From: Massilia phyllostachyos | Lineage (GTDB): Bacteria > Pseudomonadota > Gammaproteobacteria > Burkholderiales > Burkholderiaceae_D | NCBI RefSeq assembly: GCF_021044825.1 | Contig: NZ_JAJNOC010000007.1 | Span: forward strand, 1 to 64,000 | Length of the DNA: 64,000 bases | Direction: 5' to 3' | Shown here: positions 56,489 through 64,000 of the stretch, piece by piece | Position numbering within the stretch: the first letter of the stretch is position 1 | How the letters are laid out: every line of letters begins with the position of its first letter | Made by a program: the position numbers and the translations under genes | Notes under the pieces: model-generated | What the model was told of the DNA's origin: nothing | The model's database searches: none | What the model saw: the letters and a program-made list of their open reading frames with translations, nothing else

Positions 56489-57073
56489 TCAGGCGCCAGC
56501 CGTGAGGCGCGCCAGTTGCGGATCCATGATGGTGGCGAAGACGGCCGTGTCGCCATAGGCGCGCGCCGACAGCATGGCGCCGTGCACGGTCGCCATGAAA
56601 GTCTCCGCCTCGACGCGCGGCATTGAGGCCAGCACGATGCTTCCCTGCGCCGCGCCGCGTTCGAACACCGAAGTCAGCCAGCCGGAGAGGAAGCGGAAGT
56701 AGGCGCGGATCTCCTGCGCGACCGCGTCCGGCAACACCGGCAGCTCGTTGGCCAGCAGGGCGCACACGCAGAACGGCGCGCTGGCGTCGCCGATGCAGGC
56801 TTTCCAGTAGCCGATGTAGGCGCGCAGCTGCTCGAGCGGCGCGGGCAGCGCCTGTTCGATGCCGGCGATACCAGCTTCGGCCTCTTCCCGATAGCGGCTC
56901 ACCAGGGTCGTCACCAGCTGTTCCTTGCTGGGGAAGTGGTGGTGGATGCTGGGCTTGCGGATGCCGACCGTGTCGGCGATGTCGGCGTAGCTGAAGCCGT
57001 TGTAGCCGCCAGCGATGACGAGCGAGCGCGCACAGGCCAGGATGTCATCGGCGGTCGATGTGGTCTTTTTCAT
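56489..57073 (-). CDS. TetR-family transcriptional regulator
   Basis: 194-residue TetR repressor. The DNA-binding domain is in residues 1-55: ILACARSLVIAGGYNGFSYA, then DIADTVGIRKPSIHHHFPSK, with FPSKEQLV. The C-terminal ligand domain (residues 80-194) has two Cys residues in FCVCALLANE, which could sense thiol-reactive compounds. A perfect inverted repeat lies nine bases upstream of its start, indicating autoregulation. Confidence 0.92.
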   Translation of the reverse strand: MKKTTSTADDILACARSLVIAGGYNGFSYADIADTVGIRKPSIHHHFPSKEQLVTTLVSRYREEAEAGIAGIEQALPAPLEQLRAYIGYWKACIGDASAPFCVCALLANELPVLPDAVAQEIRAYFRFLSGWLTSVFERGAAQGSIVLASMPRVEAETFMATVHGAMLSARAYGDTAVFATIMDPQLARLTAGA

Positions 57074-57081
57074 GCGCCTAT

Positions 57082-57097
57082 CCTACCTACTGGTAGG
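57082..57097 (-). promoter_or_regulatory. TetR operator before its own gene
   Basis: CCTACC-TACT-GGTAGG, a perfect six-base inverted repeat, lies just upstream of the TetR start codon. Confidence 0.75.
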
Positions 57098-57148
57098 TTT
57101 GTAGTCAAGCCATGCCAAGTCAGTACATTTCGCTATGAAGCTACAAGA

Positions 57149-57162
57149 GTTAACGTTACCAT
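57149..57162 (+). promoter_or_regulatory. LacI-type operator (TAACGTTA) before the PL8 gene
   Basis: GTTAACGTTACCAT with core TAACGTTA at 57151-57158, 50 bases upstream of the PL8 start. The core recurs before the lacI (60191), GH88 (63861) and, with one change, window-edge (63953) genes. Confidence 0.8.
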
Positions 57163-57211
57163 GTCCTTGCGCGGATGGTCCTCGCGCCCACCATCACTTC
57201 GAGGAGAAAGC

Positions 57212-60148
57212 ATGCACTACAAGACGATCATGCGCGGCCTGCTGGCGGCCGGCCTGTTGAACGCGGCATGGGTGGGTGGCGCGGCGCGCGCCGACGACTA
57301 CGACGACATGCGCGCGAAATGGGCGCTGCGGGGTGGCGCCGCGAATGCCGCCGATCCGGACGTGGCGGCGCTGGTGGCCGCCAGCCAGGCGAGCGCGCAG
57401 CGCCTGTGGAACACCCTGGACCGCGACCCTGGCCGCACGGCGCTATGGCCGGACGCATCCAGCTTCGCCGCCTCCGCCACGCTGACCACCAGCTTCACCC
57501 GCCTCGCGACGCTGGCCGGCGCCTACTACAGCGGCAATGCCGGCATGCAGGGCAATCCCGAGCTGCTGGCCGAGGTCCTGGCCGGCATCGACTGGATGCT
57601 GGCGCACCACTACAACGCGGCCGTGGCGAACGAATTCGACAACTGGTGGGATTGGCAGATCGGCGTGCCCCAGCAGGTCAACAACCTGATGTTCATCCTG
57701 TACGCCGACCAGCCTGCCGCCCAGCGCGCGGCCCTGATCGCGGCGATCGACCGCTTCGTGCCCGACCCCACCCGCCGCACCGCGCGCGACGGCAGCGTGC
57801 CCGCCACGGCGACGGTGGAAACCGGCGCCAACCTGCTGGACAAGGCCTGGGTCGTCGCCATGCGCGGCATGCTCGGCAAGGACGGCGGCAAGCTGGCCGC
57901 CGGGCGCGACGCCGTCGCTCCGGCGCTGCCCTACGTGAACACGGGCGATGGCTTCTACGCCGACGGCTCCTTCGTCCAGCACCTGCACACGCCCTACGTG
58001 GGCGGCTACGGCGCGCCGCTCCTGACCAATATCGGCCGCCTCTACTACCTGCTGGACGGCAGCCCCTGGGAAGTGACGGATCCGAACCGCGGCGTGGTGT
58101 TCGACTGGGCCATGCGGGCCTTCCGCCCCTTCATCTACGACGGCGCGATGATGGACAACCAGCGCGGGCGCAGCATCGCGCGCCAGACCTCGACCGACCA
58201 CCTGGTGGGGCGCAGCCTGGTGGGCACCATGCTGAATCTGACCGACAGCCTGCCCGCCGGCCAGGCCGACGAGATCAAGTCGGTGCTCAAGGGCTGGATG
58301 GCGCGCGACACCAGCTTCGGCGCGTCGTACTTCAGCCCCGTGCCGATCAATGGCGTCGGTGTCGGCAGCGGCCTGTCCGCCACCGACGTCACGCGCCTGA
58401 AAGCGATCCTGGAAGACGACGCGATCGTCGCGGCGGACGAGCCGGTCGAGACCCGGGTCTACGCCGCCGCCGACCGCGTCGTGCAGCGCCGCCCGGGGCA
58501 CGCCTTTGCGCTGTCGATGTTCTCGCGCCGCATGTCGTCGTTCGAGAACGGCAACGGCGAGAACCTGAAGGGCTGGTGGAGCGGCGCCGGCATGACCTCG
58601 CTGTACAACGCCGACGCGCTGCAATATGCGGGCGACTACTGGGCCACGGTGGACATGTGGCGCCTGGCTGGCATCACCACCGACCATAGCGGCAGCGGGA
58701 CGCCGGTGCCATGGAAGTTCTACGGGAATATCCGCGCCGGCGTCGGCGGGGCCGAGCTGGGCGGGCAATTCGCGACGGCGGCCATGGAATTCCACACCCA
58801 GAACCTGAGCGCCACCACCCTGGGCGGCAAGAAGGCCTGGTTCTATTTCGGCGACAAGATGGTCGCCACCGGCGCCGCCATCAGCTCGACCAGCGGGGCC
58901 GCCGTCGAGACCATCGTCGAGAACCGCAAGCTGAACGCCGACGGCAGCAATGTCCTGACGGTCGACGGCGAGGTGCAGGATGCGGCCCTGGGCTGGTCGG
59001 CGGCGCTGCCGCAGGTCTCCTGGGCGCACCTGGCGGGAACGGTGGCCGGCGCCGACATCGGCTATGTGTTCCCGACGGCGCCGACTGTCGGCGCGCTGCG
59101 CGAACGCCGCAGCGGCAGGTGGAGCCAGGTGCATGCCGCCGGCAACACCGCCGAGGTGGCGGACAACTACCTGAGCCTGGCCCTGGGCCACGGCGTCGAT
59201 CCGGCCAATGCGAGCTACGCCTACATCGTGCTGCCCGGCCGCAGCGCGGCCGAGACGGCGGCATTCGCGGCGGACAGCGGCATCAGCATCCTGGAGAATT
59301 CGGCCGGCGGGGCCGCCGTCAAGGATGCCGCGCAGGGCGTGACCGGCCTGGTGTTCTGGAACGACGGCAGCAAGACCATCAGCGCGGGCGGCCAGCCGCT
59401 GGTCACCAGCGACAAGAAGGCGGTGGTGATGCTCAAGCAGGCCGGCACCGACCTGCAGGTCAGCGTGGCCGATCCGACCCAGACCAATACCGGCCTGCTG
59501 AATGTCGAGATCAACCGCGCTGCGCAGAGCGTGCTGTCGCTCGACCCGGGCGTGACCGTGGTGCAGGCCAGCCCGACCATCAAGCTGCAGCTCGCGGTCG
59601 CCGGCGCGCTCGGCAAGTCCTTCGCCGCCCGCTTCGCGCTGAGCGGCACCTCCTCGCTGGCGCCGGCGGCGGACGCGTTCCTGCGCGACGGCAGCTACGG
59701 CAATACCAACTACGGCAGCACGAACACGCTCACCGTCAAGGCGGACGCGGTCGGCTACGCCCGCAACAGCATGCTGAAGTTCGACCTGTCGTCGGTGGAG
59801 GGCACGATCACCGGCGCCTCGCTGCGCCTGACGCCGGTGGCGGCCGGCATGGGCGGCATCGTCCACCATCTCTACCTCACCGCGCCGGGCTGGGACGAGG
59901 CCACGGTCACCTGGAACAACCGTCCCGCGAACGGCGCGCCGGTCGCGAGCTGGACGGTGCCGGCGATCGGCACCCAGATGCAGGTCGACGTGACGGCCCA
60001 GGCGCAGGCGGCAAGCGGCGGCGGCAAGCAGCTTTCCTTCGCGATCGAGGCGGCCCAGAATTACGGCGCCAACGGCTCGGTCGACTACGCCGCGCGCAGC
60101 CACGCGACCGCCGGCTACCGGCCGGTGCTGGTCGTGACCGTGCAGTAG
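57212..60148 (+). CDS. Polysaccharide lyase family 8 enzyme with C-terminal DNRLRE domain
   Basis: 978-residue secreted lyase that cleaves a uronic-acid polysaccharide (hyaluronate, chondroitin or xanthan type) by beta-elimination. The signal peptide ends after ARA near residue 27. The helical alpha/alpha toroid covers residues 30-370: NWWDWQIGVP (Asn144, Trp145-146 patch), Asn207 in ETGANLLDKA, His257 in FVQHLHTPY and Tyr266 in GGYGAP. The spacings Asn-His 50 and His-Tyr 9 equal those of S. pneumoniae hyaluronate lyase. Beta-sandwich domains follow to about 790, then a DNRLRE carbohydrate-binding-like domain (FLRDGSYGNTNYGSTNTLTV). GAGGAG precedes the ATG. Confidence 0.93.
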   Translation: MHYKTIMRGLLAAGLLNAAWVGGAARADDYDDMRAKWALRGGAANAADPDVAALVAASQASAQRLWNTLDRDPGRTALWPDASSFAASATLTTSFTRLATLAGAYYSGNAGMQGNPELLAEVLAGIDWMLAHHYNAAVANEFDNWWDWQIGVPQQVNNLMFILYADQPAAQRAALIAAIDRFVPDPTRRTARDGSVPATATVETGANLLDKAWVVAMRGMLGKDGGKLAAGRDAVAPALPYVNTGDGFYADGSFVQHLHTPYVGGYGAPLLTNIGRLYYLLDGSPWEVTDPNRGVVFDWAMRAFRPFIYDGAMMDNQRGRSIARQTSTDHLVGRSLVGTMLNLTDSLPAGQADEIKSVLKGWMARDTSFGASYFSPVPINGVGVGSGLSATDVTRLKAILEDDAIVAADEPVETRVYAAADRVVQRRPGHAFALSMFSRRMSSFENGNGENLKGWWSGAGMTSLYNADALQYAGDYWATVDMWRLAGITTDHSGSGTPVPWKFYGNIRAGVGGAELGGQFATAAMEFHTQNLSATTLGGKKAWFYFGDKMVATGAAISSTSGAAVETIVENRKLNADGSNVLTVDGEVQDAALGWSAALPQVSWAHLAGTVAGADIGYVFPTAPTVGALRERRSGRWSQVHAAGNTAEVADNYLSLALGHGVDPANASYAYIVLPGRSAAETAAFAADSGISILENSAGGAAVKDAAQGVTGLVFWNDGSKTISAGGQPLVTSDKKAVVMLKQAGTDLQVSVADPTQTNTGLLNVEINRAAQSVLSLDPGVTVVQASPTIKLQLAVAGALGKSFAARFALSGTSSLAPAADAFLRDGSYGNTNYGSTNTLTVKADAVGYARNSMLKFDLSSVEGTITGASLRLTPVAAGMGGIVHHLYLTAPGWDEATVTWNNRPANGAPVASWTVPAIGTQMQVDVTAQAQAASGGGKQLSFAIEAAQNYGANGSVDYAARSHATAGYRPVLVVTVQ

Positions 60149-60187
60149 CGCCGCGGTCTCGCAGCCGCTGCCTTGAGCCGGTACAAT

Positions 60188-60204
60188 GTGTAACGTTAAC
60201 CTAT
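60188..60204 (+). promoter_or_regulatory. LacI-type operator (TAACGTTA) before lacI 2
   Basis: GTGTAACGTTAACCTAT with core TAACGTTA at 60191-60198, 24 bases before the regulator start codon; indicates autoregulation. Confidence 0.8.
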
Positions 60205-60221
60205 CCGGTAGAAGGCAAACC

Positions 60222-61289
60222 ATGAAAAAGTCGGGCGTGACCCTGGTCGATGTCGCCAAGCTGGCCGGCGTCTCCACCATGACCGCATCGCGCGCGCTGA
60301 GCGGCGAGGGCTATGCGTCGGAGGAGATGCGAACCAAGGTGCATGCGGCGGCCAAGGAACTCGGCTACGTGCCGAACGCGCTGGCGCGCATGATGAAGGG
60401 CGGGAAGACCAACGTCATCGGCGTGGTGGTCAACGACCTGTCCTCGGCCGTGATCAACGCCTTCGTCACGGCGCTGAGCGAAGAGGTGCGCAAGATTGAG
60501 ATGGACATGTTCATCTATAACTCGCTGGGCGACCTGGGACACGGCCGCGGCAAGCGCCTGAGCCAGATGCTGCACGGCCTGTGGGACGGCCTGCTGTTCG
60601 TCTTGCCGCGCATGACCGACGACTACCTCGAGCAGCTGGAGCAGAGCGCGAGCCCGATCGTGCTGGTGAACTACTTCAGCCGCGAGACCACGCTGCCGGT
60701 GGTGCGCGGCGATAACGTCAACGGCGCCCACGACGCCGTCTCGCACCTGCTGGACCTGGGTCACCGCCGCATCGCCTTCGTGCGCGGCATGGCCTATACC
60801 GGCCAGAGCGAACTGCGCGAACGCGGCTACCGCCTGGCCCACGAGGCGGCCGCGCTCGAGGTCGATCCGGCGCTGGTGGTCGGCGGCGACTTCAGCGAGG
60901 TGGCGGGCCTGGAGGCGGGGCGGGCGCTGATGGACTTGCCTGAACCGCCGACCGCCATCTTCGCCGGCAACGATTCGATGGCGCTGGGCTGCATCAATGC
61001 GATCCGCGAGAAGGGGCTGGAGGTGCCGAAGGACGTGTCGGTGGTCGGCTTCGACGACATTCCCGCGTCGGCGCTGGTGCAGCCGGCCCTGACCACGCTG
61101 CGCCATCCGGTCGAGGCGATGGCGCATGCGGCGGTGCAGGAGCTGGTGCGGCGCATCCAGGGCCAGCCGGGGCGGCGCCACCGCATCGAGTTCCCCAGCG
61201 AATTCATCGTGCGCGCGTCCACCGCCGCCGCGCCCGCGCCGGCGCCGCGCGCCAGGCCGCGTGCGCGCGGCCGGCGGGCGCAGGCTTGA
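60222..61289 (+). CDS. LacI-family regulator of the PL8/GH88 locus
   Basis: 355-residue LacI-type repressor. The helix-turn-helix is TLVDVAKLAGVSTMTASRAL at residues 8-27, and the hinge helix is VPNALARMMKGGK. The sensor domain has the GFDDIPASALVQPALTTLRH block. The tail is Pro/Arg/Ala-rich. AGAAGG precedes the ATG 60222. It is the probable reader of the TAACGTTA operators; the inducer should be a lyase product or derived keto-sugar. Confidence 0.93.
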   Translation: MKKSGVTLVDVAKLAGVSTMTASRALSGEGYASEEMRTKVHAAAKELGYVPNALARMMKGGKTNVIGVVVNDLSSAVINAFVTALSEEVRKIEMDMFIYNSLGDLGHGRGKRLSQMLHGLWDGLLFVLPRMTDDYLEQLEQSASPIVLVNYFSRETTLPVVRGDNVNGAHDAVSHLLDLGHRRIAFVRGMAYTGQSELRERGYRLAHEAAALEVDPALVVGGDFSEVAGLEAGRALMDLPEPPTAIFAGNDSMALGCINAIREKGLEVPKDVSVVGFDDIPASALVQPALTTLRHPVEAMAHAAVQELVRRIQGQPGRRHRIEFPSEFIVRASTAAAPAPAPRARPRARGRRAQA

Positions 61290-61355
61290 GCATGGGCGCC
61301 CTGCGCGCATCCGGCGCTCCCATGGCGGCACGCCGCTAGCGGCAGGGCGCTCCAA

Positions 61356-62705
61356 ATGGCGGAAGGCGAAGCGGGCGTGATCGCACCGGGCGCCAGGCGC
61401 GCGCCCGGTGCGCTGGCGGCCGCCGGTTTTCCCCTGCTGCTGTGCTTTCTCCTGGTCGGCGACCTGGCCTGGTCGCTCAAGGAGCGCGCCATGCCGGACC
61501 TGTTCAAGACCCAGCTGCTCGCGGTCAGCCAGGATGCGCTGCTGCCGAACATCCTGTTCGGCGCCTTGCCGGCCCTGATCGCGATGGTGTTCGGCCCGCT
61601 GCTGGGCACCTGGAGCGACCGCACCCGCACCCGCATCGGCCGGCGCATCCCCTTCCTGCTGGTCTGCACGCCGATGATCTCGGCCAGCATCGTCGGCCTG
61701 GCCTATAGCGACGCGGCGGCCGGTCTGCTGTGGCGCTGGAGCGGGGCCGGCCCGGCGAGCCGCCAAGCCTTCCTGGTCGGCTGGATGTGCCTGTGCTGGA
61801 CCGTCTACGAACTGTTCACGGTGCTGGCCAACGCCCTGTTCACGGCCCTGATCAACGACACCGTGCCGCACCGGATCCTGGGCCGCTTCTTCGGCCTGTT
61901 CCGCATCGTCAGCCTCGGCGTCGGCGTCGCCTTCTTCTACCTGGTCTTCAACGACGAACTGCCGGCGCTGGCGCGCACGGTCCTGCTGGTGATCGCGGCG
62001 GCCTACATGGCGGGATTCATGGTGCTGTGCGCCGGCGTGCGCGAACCGCGCTATCCGCCGCACCAGCCGGCCCCCGCGCCGGGCTTGCGCGGCCTGCGCC
62101 GGGGCACGGACCAGGTCGACCGCTTCCACGGGCTGCTGTTCCTGGCGCTGGCGATCGGCACCGTCTGCGTCCTGCCGGTCAACATCAACAGCTATGCCGC
62201 GCTGGCCCAGTTCGGCGTCGACCGCACCAGCTACGGCCAGGCGGTGGCGATCGCCTACAGCATCTCGATCCTGATGGCGCTGCCGCTGGGCTGGCTGGCC
62301 GACCGCATCCATCCGCTGCGGGTCGGCTACGCAGTGCTCGGCCTGTACGCGGTGTGCATGCTCGGCGCCTTCGCGCTGGTGGACGGCCGGCTCTCCTTCC
62401 TGCTCTGGTTCGTGGTGCACTCGGTGCTGGCGGGCGCCTTCCTGACCGGGACCGCCGCGCTGTTGCCGGCCCTGCTGCCGAAAGCGCACTTCTCCGCACT
62501 GGCCGCATTTTCCAGCTCGGTCACGGCGCTCCTGACCGTGGTGTGCACGGTCGCCGTCGGCGGCCTGCTGGACTGGAACGGCGGCGACTTCCGCGTCATC
62601 TTCCTTGCCAGCGGGGCGGCGGCGGCGTGCGGGGTCACCTGCTGGTACGTGCTGCTGCGCGCCTACGCGCGCGCAGGGTGTGAAAAGCCGGGCGCGCGGT
62701 CGTAG
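61356..62705 (+). CDS. MFS transporter, probable sugar importer
   Basis: 449-residue, 12-helix major-facilitator transporter. GTWSDRTRTRIGRRIPFLL is the helix 2-3 loop typical of sugar/GPH-like members, and LGWLADRIHPLRVGYAVLG is the repeat in the second half. It sits 66 bases after lacI 2 and converges with GH88, overlapping its end by 43 bases. It probably imports unsaturated oligosaccharides or a monosaccharide from the PL8 pathway. No strong ribosome site is visible before 61356, so the start could lie further in. Confidence 0.82.
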   Translation: MAEGEAGVIAPGARRAPGALAAAGFPLLLCFLLVGDLAWSLKERAMPDLFKTQLLAVSQDALLPNILFGALPALIAMVFGPLLGTWSDRTRTRIGRRIPFLLVCTPMISASIVGLAYSDAAAGLLWRWSGAGPASRQAFLVGWMCLCWTVYELFTVLANALFTALINDTVPHRILGRFFGLFRIVSLGVGVAFFYLVFNDELPALARTVLLVIAAAYMAGFMVLCAGVREPRYPPHQPAPAPGLRGLRRGTDQVDRFHGLLFLALAIGTVCVLPVNINSYAALAQFGVDRTSYGQAVAIAYSISILMALPLGWLADRIHPLRVGYAVLGLYAVCMLGAFALVDGRLSFLLWFVVHSVLAGAFLTGTAALLPALLPKAHFSALAAFSSSVTALLTVVCTVAVGGLLDWNGGDFRVIFLASGAAAACGVTCWYVLLRAYARAGCEKPGARS

Positions 62706-63856
62706 CTGCTCCAGCCGCGCTGCAGGCGCGCCAGCGCTTCCAGGTAATAGTAGTCGCCCCACAAGGTGCATTCGTCGACGCCGAGGCCGGCCAGCCGGTG
62801 GTAGGTGCCGTGGCGCAGCAGGCCGCCGGCGGGGACGTCGATCACCGCGCATTCGGCGAACAGCGACTCCACCAGGCGCCGTCCCGCCTCCTGGTAAGCG
62901 TCGCGCCGCGCGCCGCGCGGCAGCTGCGCCGCCAGTTCGAGCAGGCCGCAGGAGGCAATCGCGCTGGCGGAACTGTCGCGCGGCTCGCCGCTGTCGTGGG
63001 CCAGGCCAAGGTCCCACAGGGCGACGCCGTCGGGCGGCAGGTGGGCCAGGAAATAGTCGGCGGCATGCGCTGCGCGCTCGAGCAGGCCGAGGTCGGGCGC
63101 ATGGCGGTGGTTCAGGGCCAGCCCGTAGATGGCCCAGGCCTGGCCGCGCGACCAGCAGGAGCTGTCCGACAGGCCCTGGTGGGTGGCTTCGCGCAGCGGC
63201 GCGCCGGTGTCCGGATCGTAGTAGAAGGTGTGGCAGGTCGAGCCGTCGGGGCGGACCAGGTGGCGGCAGGTCGTCTGCAGGTGGATGCGCGCCGCCTGCT
63301 GGTACTGCGGGTCGCCGCTGACCGCGGTGGCCCAGTGCAGCAGCGGCAGGTTCATCATGCAGTCGACGATCACGCGGCCGCGCTGTTCCGGGTCGTCCAT
63401 GGCGCCCCAGGCCTGGATCACGCCGGCGCCGGGGAGGAAGCGGTGCAGCAGGCGGCGCGCCGCGGCCAGCGCGGTGACGCGGGCGCCGGGCAGGGCCAGC
63501 AGGCGGTCGGCCGCCACGTTGCTCAGCAGGTAGAGGAAGCCGAGGTCGTGGTGTTCCAGGTCGGTGCCGGCGCTCAGGCGGCGTGCGAAATCCCGGGTCT
63601 GCGCGACCGCCGCTTCGCGGTGGCGCGCTTGTCCGCTGAGCTCCCAGGCCAGCCACAGGGTGCCGGTCCAGAAACCGGTGGTCCAGCCGACGTTGGCGCC
63701 GGGTGCATGGGGCGCATGGCGGCGCGGGCGGTAACGGCCGCCGCTGCTGGTGTCGTCGGGGAAGGCAGTGGCGAATTCGGCCAGCATGGCGTCGACCTGG
63801 CGCAGGGCCGGATCGAGCGCGGGAGGATGGGCGGGGAGGTGGTGGTCGGCGTGCAT
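62663..63856 (-). CDS. GH88 unsaturated glucuronyl hydrolase
   Basis: 397-residue alpha6/alpha6-barrel enzyme that removes the 4,5-unsaturated uronic acid left by polysaccharide lyases. Asp104 (EHHDLGFLY) and Asp165 (RVIVDCMMNLPLLHWA) match the catalytic pair of Bacillus UGL, both spaced 61 residues apart. SSCWSRGQAWAIYGLALNHR is the sugar-pocket block near residues 235-255, and GTYHRLAGLGVDECTLWGDY the C-terminal one. No signal peptide is seen, so it acts in the cytoplasm on imported disaccharides. Its operator is immediately upstream of the start. Confidence 0.94.
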   Translation of the reverse strand: MHADHHLPAHPPALDPALRQVDAMLAEFATAFPDDTSSGGRYRPRRHAPHAPGANVGWTTGFWTGTLWLAWELSGQARHREAAVAQTRDFARRLSAGTDLEHHDLGFLYLLSNVAADRLLALPGARVTALAAARRLLHRFLPGAGVIQAWGAMDDPEQRGRVIVDCMMNLPLLHWATAVSGDPQYQQAARIHLQTTCRHLVRPDGSTCHTFYYDPDTGAPLREATHQGLSDSSCWSRGQAWAIYGLALNHRHAPDLGLLERAAHAADYFLAHLPPDGVALWDLGLAHDSGEPRDSSASAIASCGLLELAAQLPRGARRDAYQEAGRRLVESLFAECAVIDVPAGGLLRHGTYHRLAGLGVDECTLWGDYYYLEALARLQRGWSSYDRAPGFSHPARA

Positions 63857-63860
63857 TTGA

Positions 63861-63868
63861 TAACGTTA
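63861..63868 (-). promoter_or_regulatory. LacI-type operator (TAACGTTA) before GH88
   Basis: TAACGTTA within TGATAACGTTACCATAT, four bases upstream of the GH88 start codon; binding would block its transcription or early elongation. Confidence 0.75.
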
Positions 63869-63950
63869 CCATATCTTGTGCCGGCGGCGCCACGTCAATG
63901 CATATTCGGCCAACATTCGATCACCATGCGGAATTTGTGTGGTATCGTTA

Positions 63951-63962
63951 ACTCATCGCCCT
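63951..63962 (+). promoter_or_regulatory. Near-copy of the LacI-type operator at the right edge
   Basis: GGTATCGTTAAC differs in one base from GGTAACGTTAAC, the reverse complement of the PL8 operator. It suggests another member gene beginning at or beyond the window end. Confidence 0.5.
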
Positions 63963-63987
63963 GCATGCAGGGGCTCAACCGACAAGG

Positions 63988-64000
63988 ATGGACCGCCCAT
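63988..64000 (+). CDS. Possible start of a partial gene running off the right edge
   Basis: ATGGACCGCCCAT follows the operator-like site by 25 bases, after ACAAGG. Only four codons are visible, and the AAGG is too close to the ATG to be a good ribosome site, so the true start may lie beyond the window. Confidence 0.2.

Overview
The window is chromosomal DNA from a high-GC betaproteobacterium, most likely an Oxalobacteraceae member close to Massilia/Telluria (order Burkholderiales). I infer this from the housekeeping block mucD-grx-lepA-lepB-DUF4845-rnc-era-recO-pdxJ-acpS-uvrC-pgsA, which is typical of that order, and from the many TonB-dependent receptors and polysaccharide-degrading enzymes.

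Layout. 1-459: a patchwork of short repeats with no gene. 460-12318: the housekeeping block (periplasmic protease, translation factor, signal peptidase, RNase III, Era, RecO, vitamin B6 and ACP maturation, UvrC, phospholipid synthesis), with translational coupling at several joints and a clean terminator after uvrC. 12338-16890: a tRNA array of four identical tRNA-Gly(GCC) and three tRNA-Cys(GCA). The second and third tRNA-Cys bracket a membrane protein and three Tad-type pilus-assembly-like genes. 17410-24498: membrane proteins (DUF305, DUF421, CPA1 antiporter, DUF2254), then an outer-membrane porin-like protein with a BCCT transporter. 24538-28816: a broken short-chain dehydrogenase, its LysR regulator, a second SDR remnant, a metallophosphoesterase, a secreted protein and an AraC remnant. 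28817-34940: a 1487-residue helicase-nuclease (possible defence protein), an SMP-30-like protein and a DedA protein.

The second half is nutrient acquisition. 35006-41933 is a carbohydrate locus: GH30 - TonB receptor - GH30 - LacI. Four perfect copies of one LacI-type operator (TTGGCAACGTTTCCAA) lie in front of the first GH30 and the receptor. 42414-46415 is a cobalamin riboswitch followed by a TonB receptor and a PepSY membrane protein. 47723-49675 encodes an unusual fusion of a ferritin-like domain, a divergent ferredoxin domain and two CDGSH iron-sulphur domains. Facing it, 49677-55635 is a peptide/nickel-type ABC importer operon headed by a 5'-truncated TonB receptor. 55843-57097 is a TetR regulator and a DUF308 membrane protein, each with an inverted-repeat operator.

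57149 to the right end is a second polysaccharide locus: a PL8 lyase, a LacI regulator, an MFS transporter and a GH88 unsaturated glucuronyl hydrolase. It is tied together by a second operator type, TAACGTTA, at 57151, 60191 and 63861, with a near copy at 63953 probably serving a gene that starts at or beyond the right edge. The expected pathway is lyase cleavage of a uronic-acid polysaccharide to unsaturated oligosaccharides, import, and removal of the unsaturated uronate by GH88. No integrase, transposase gene, CRISPR array or rRNA was seen.
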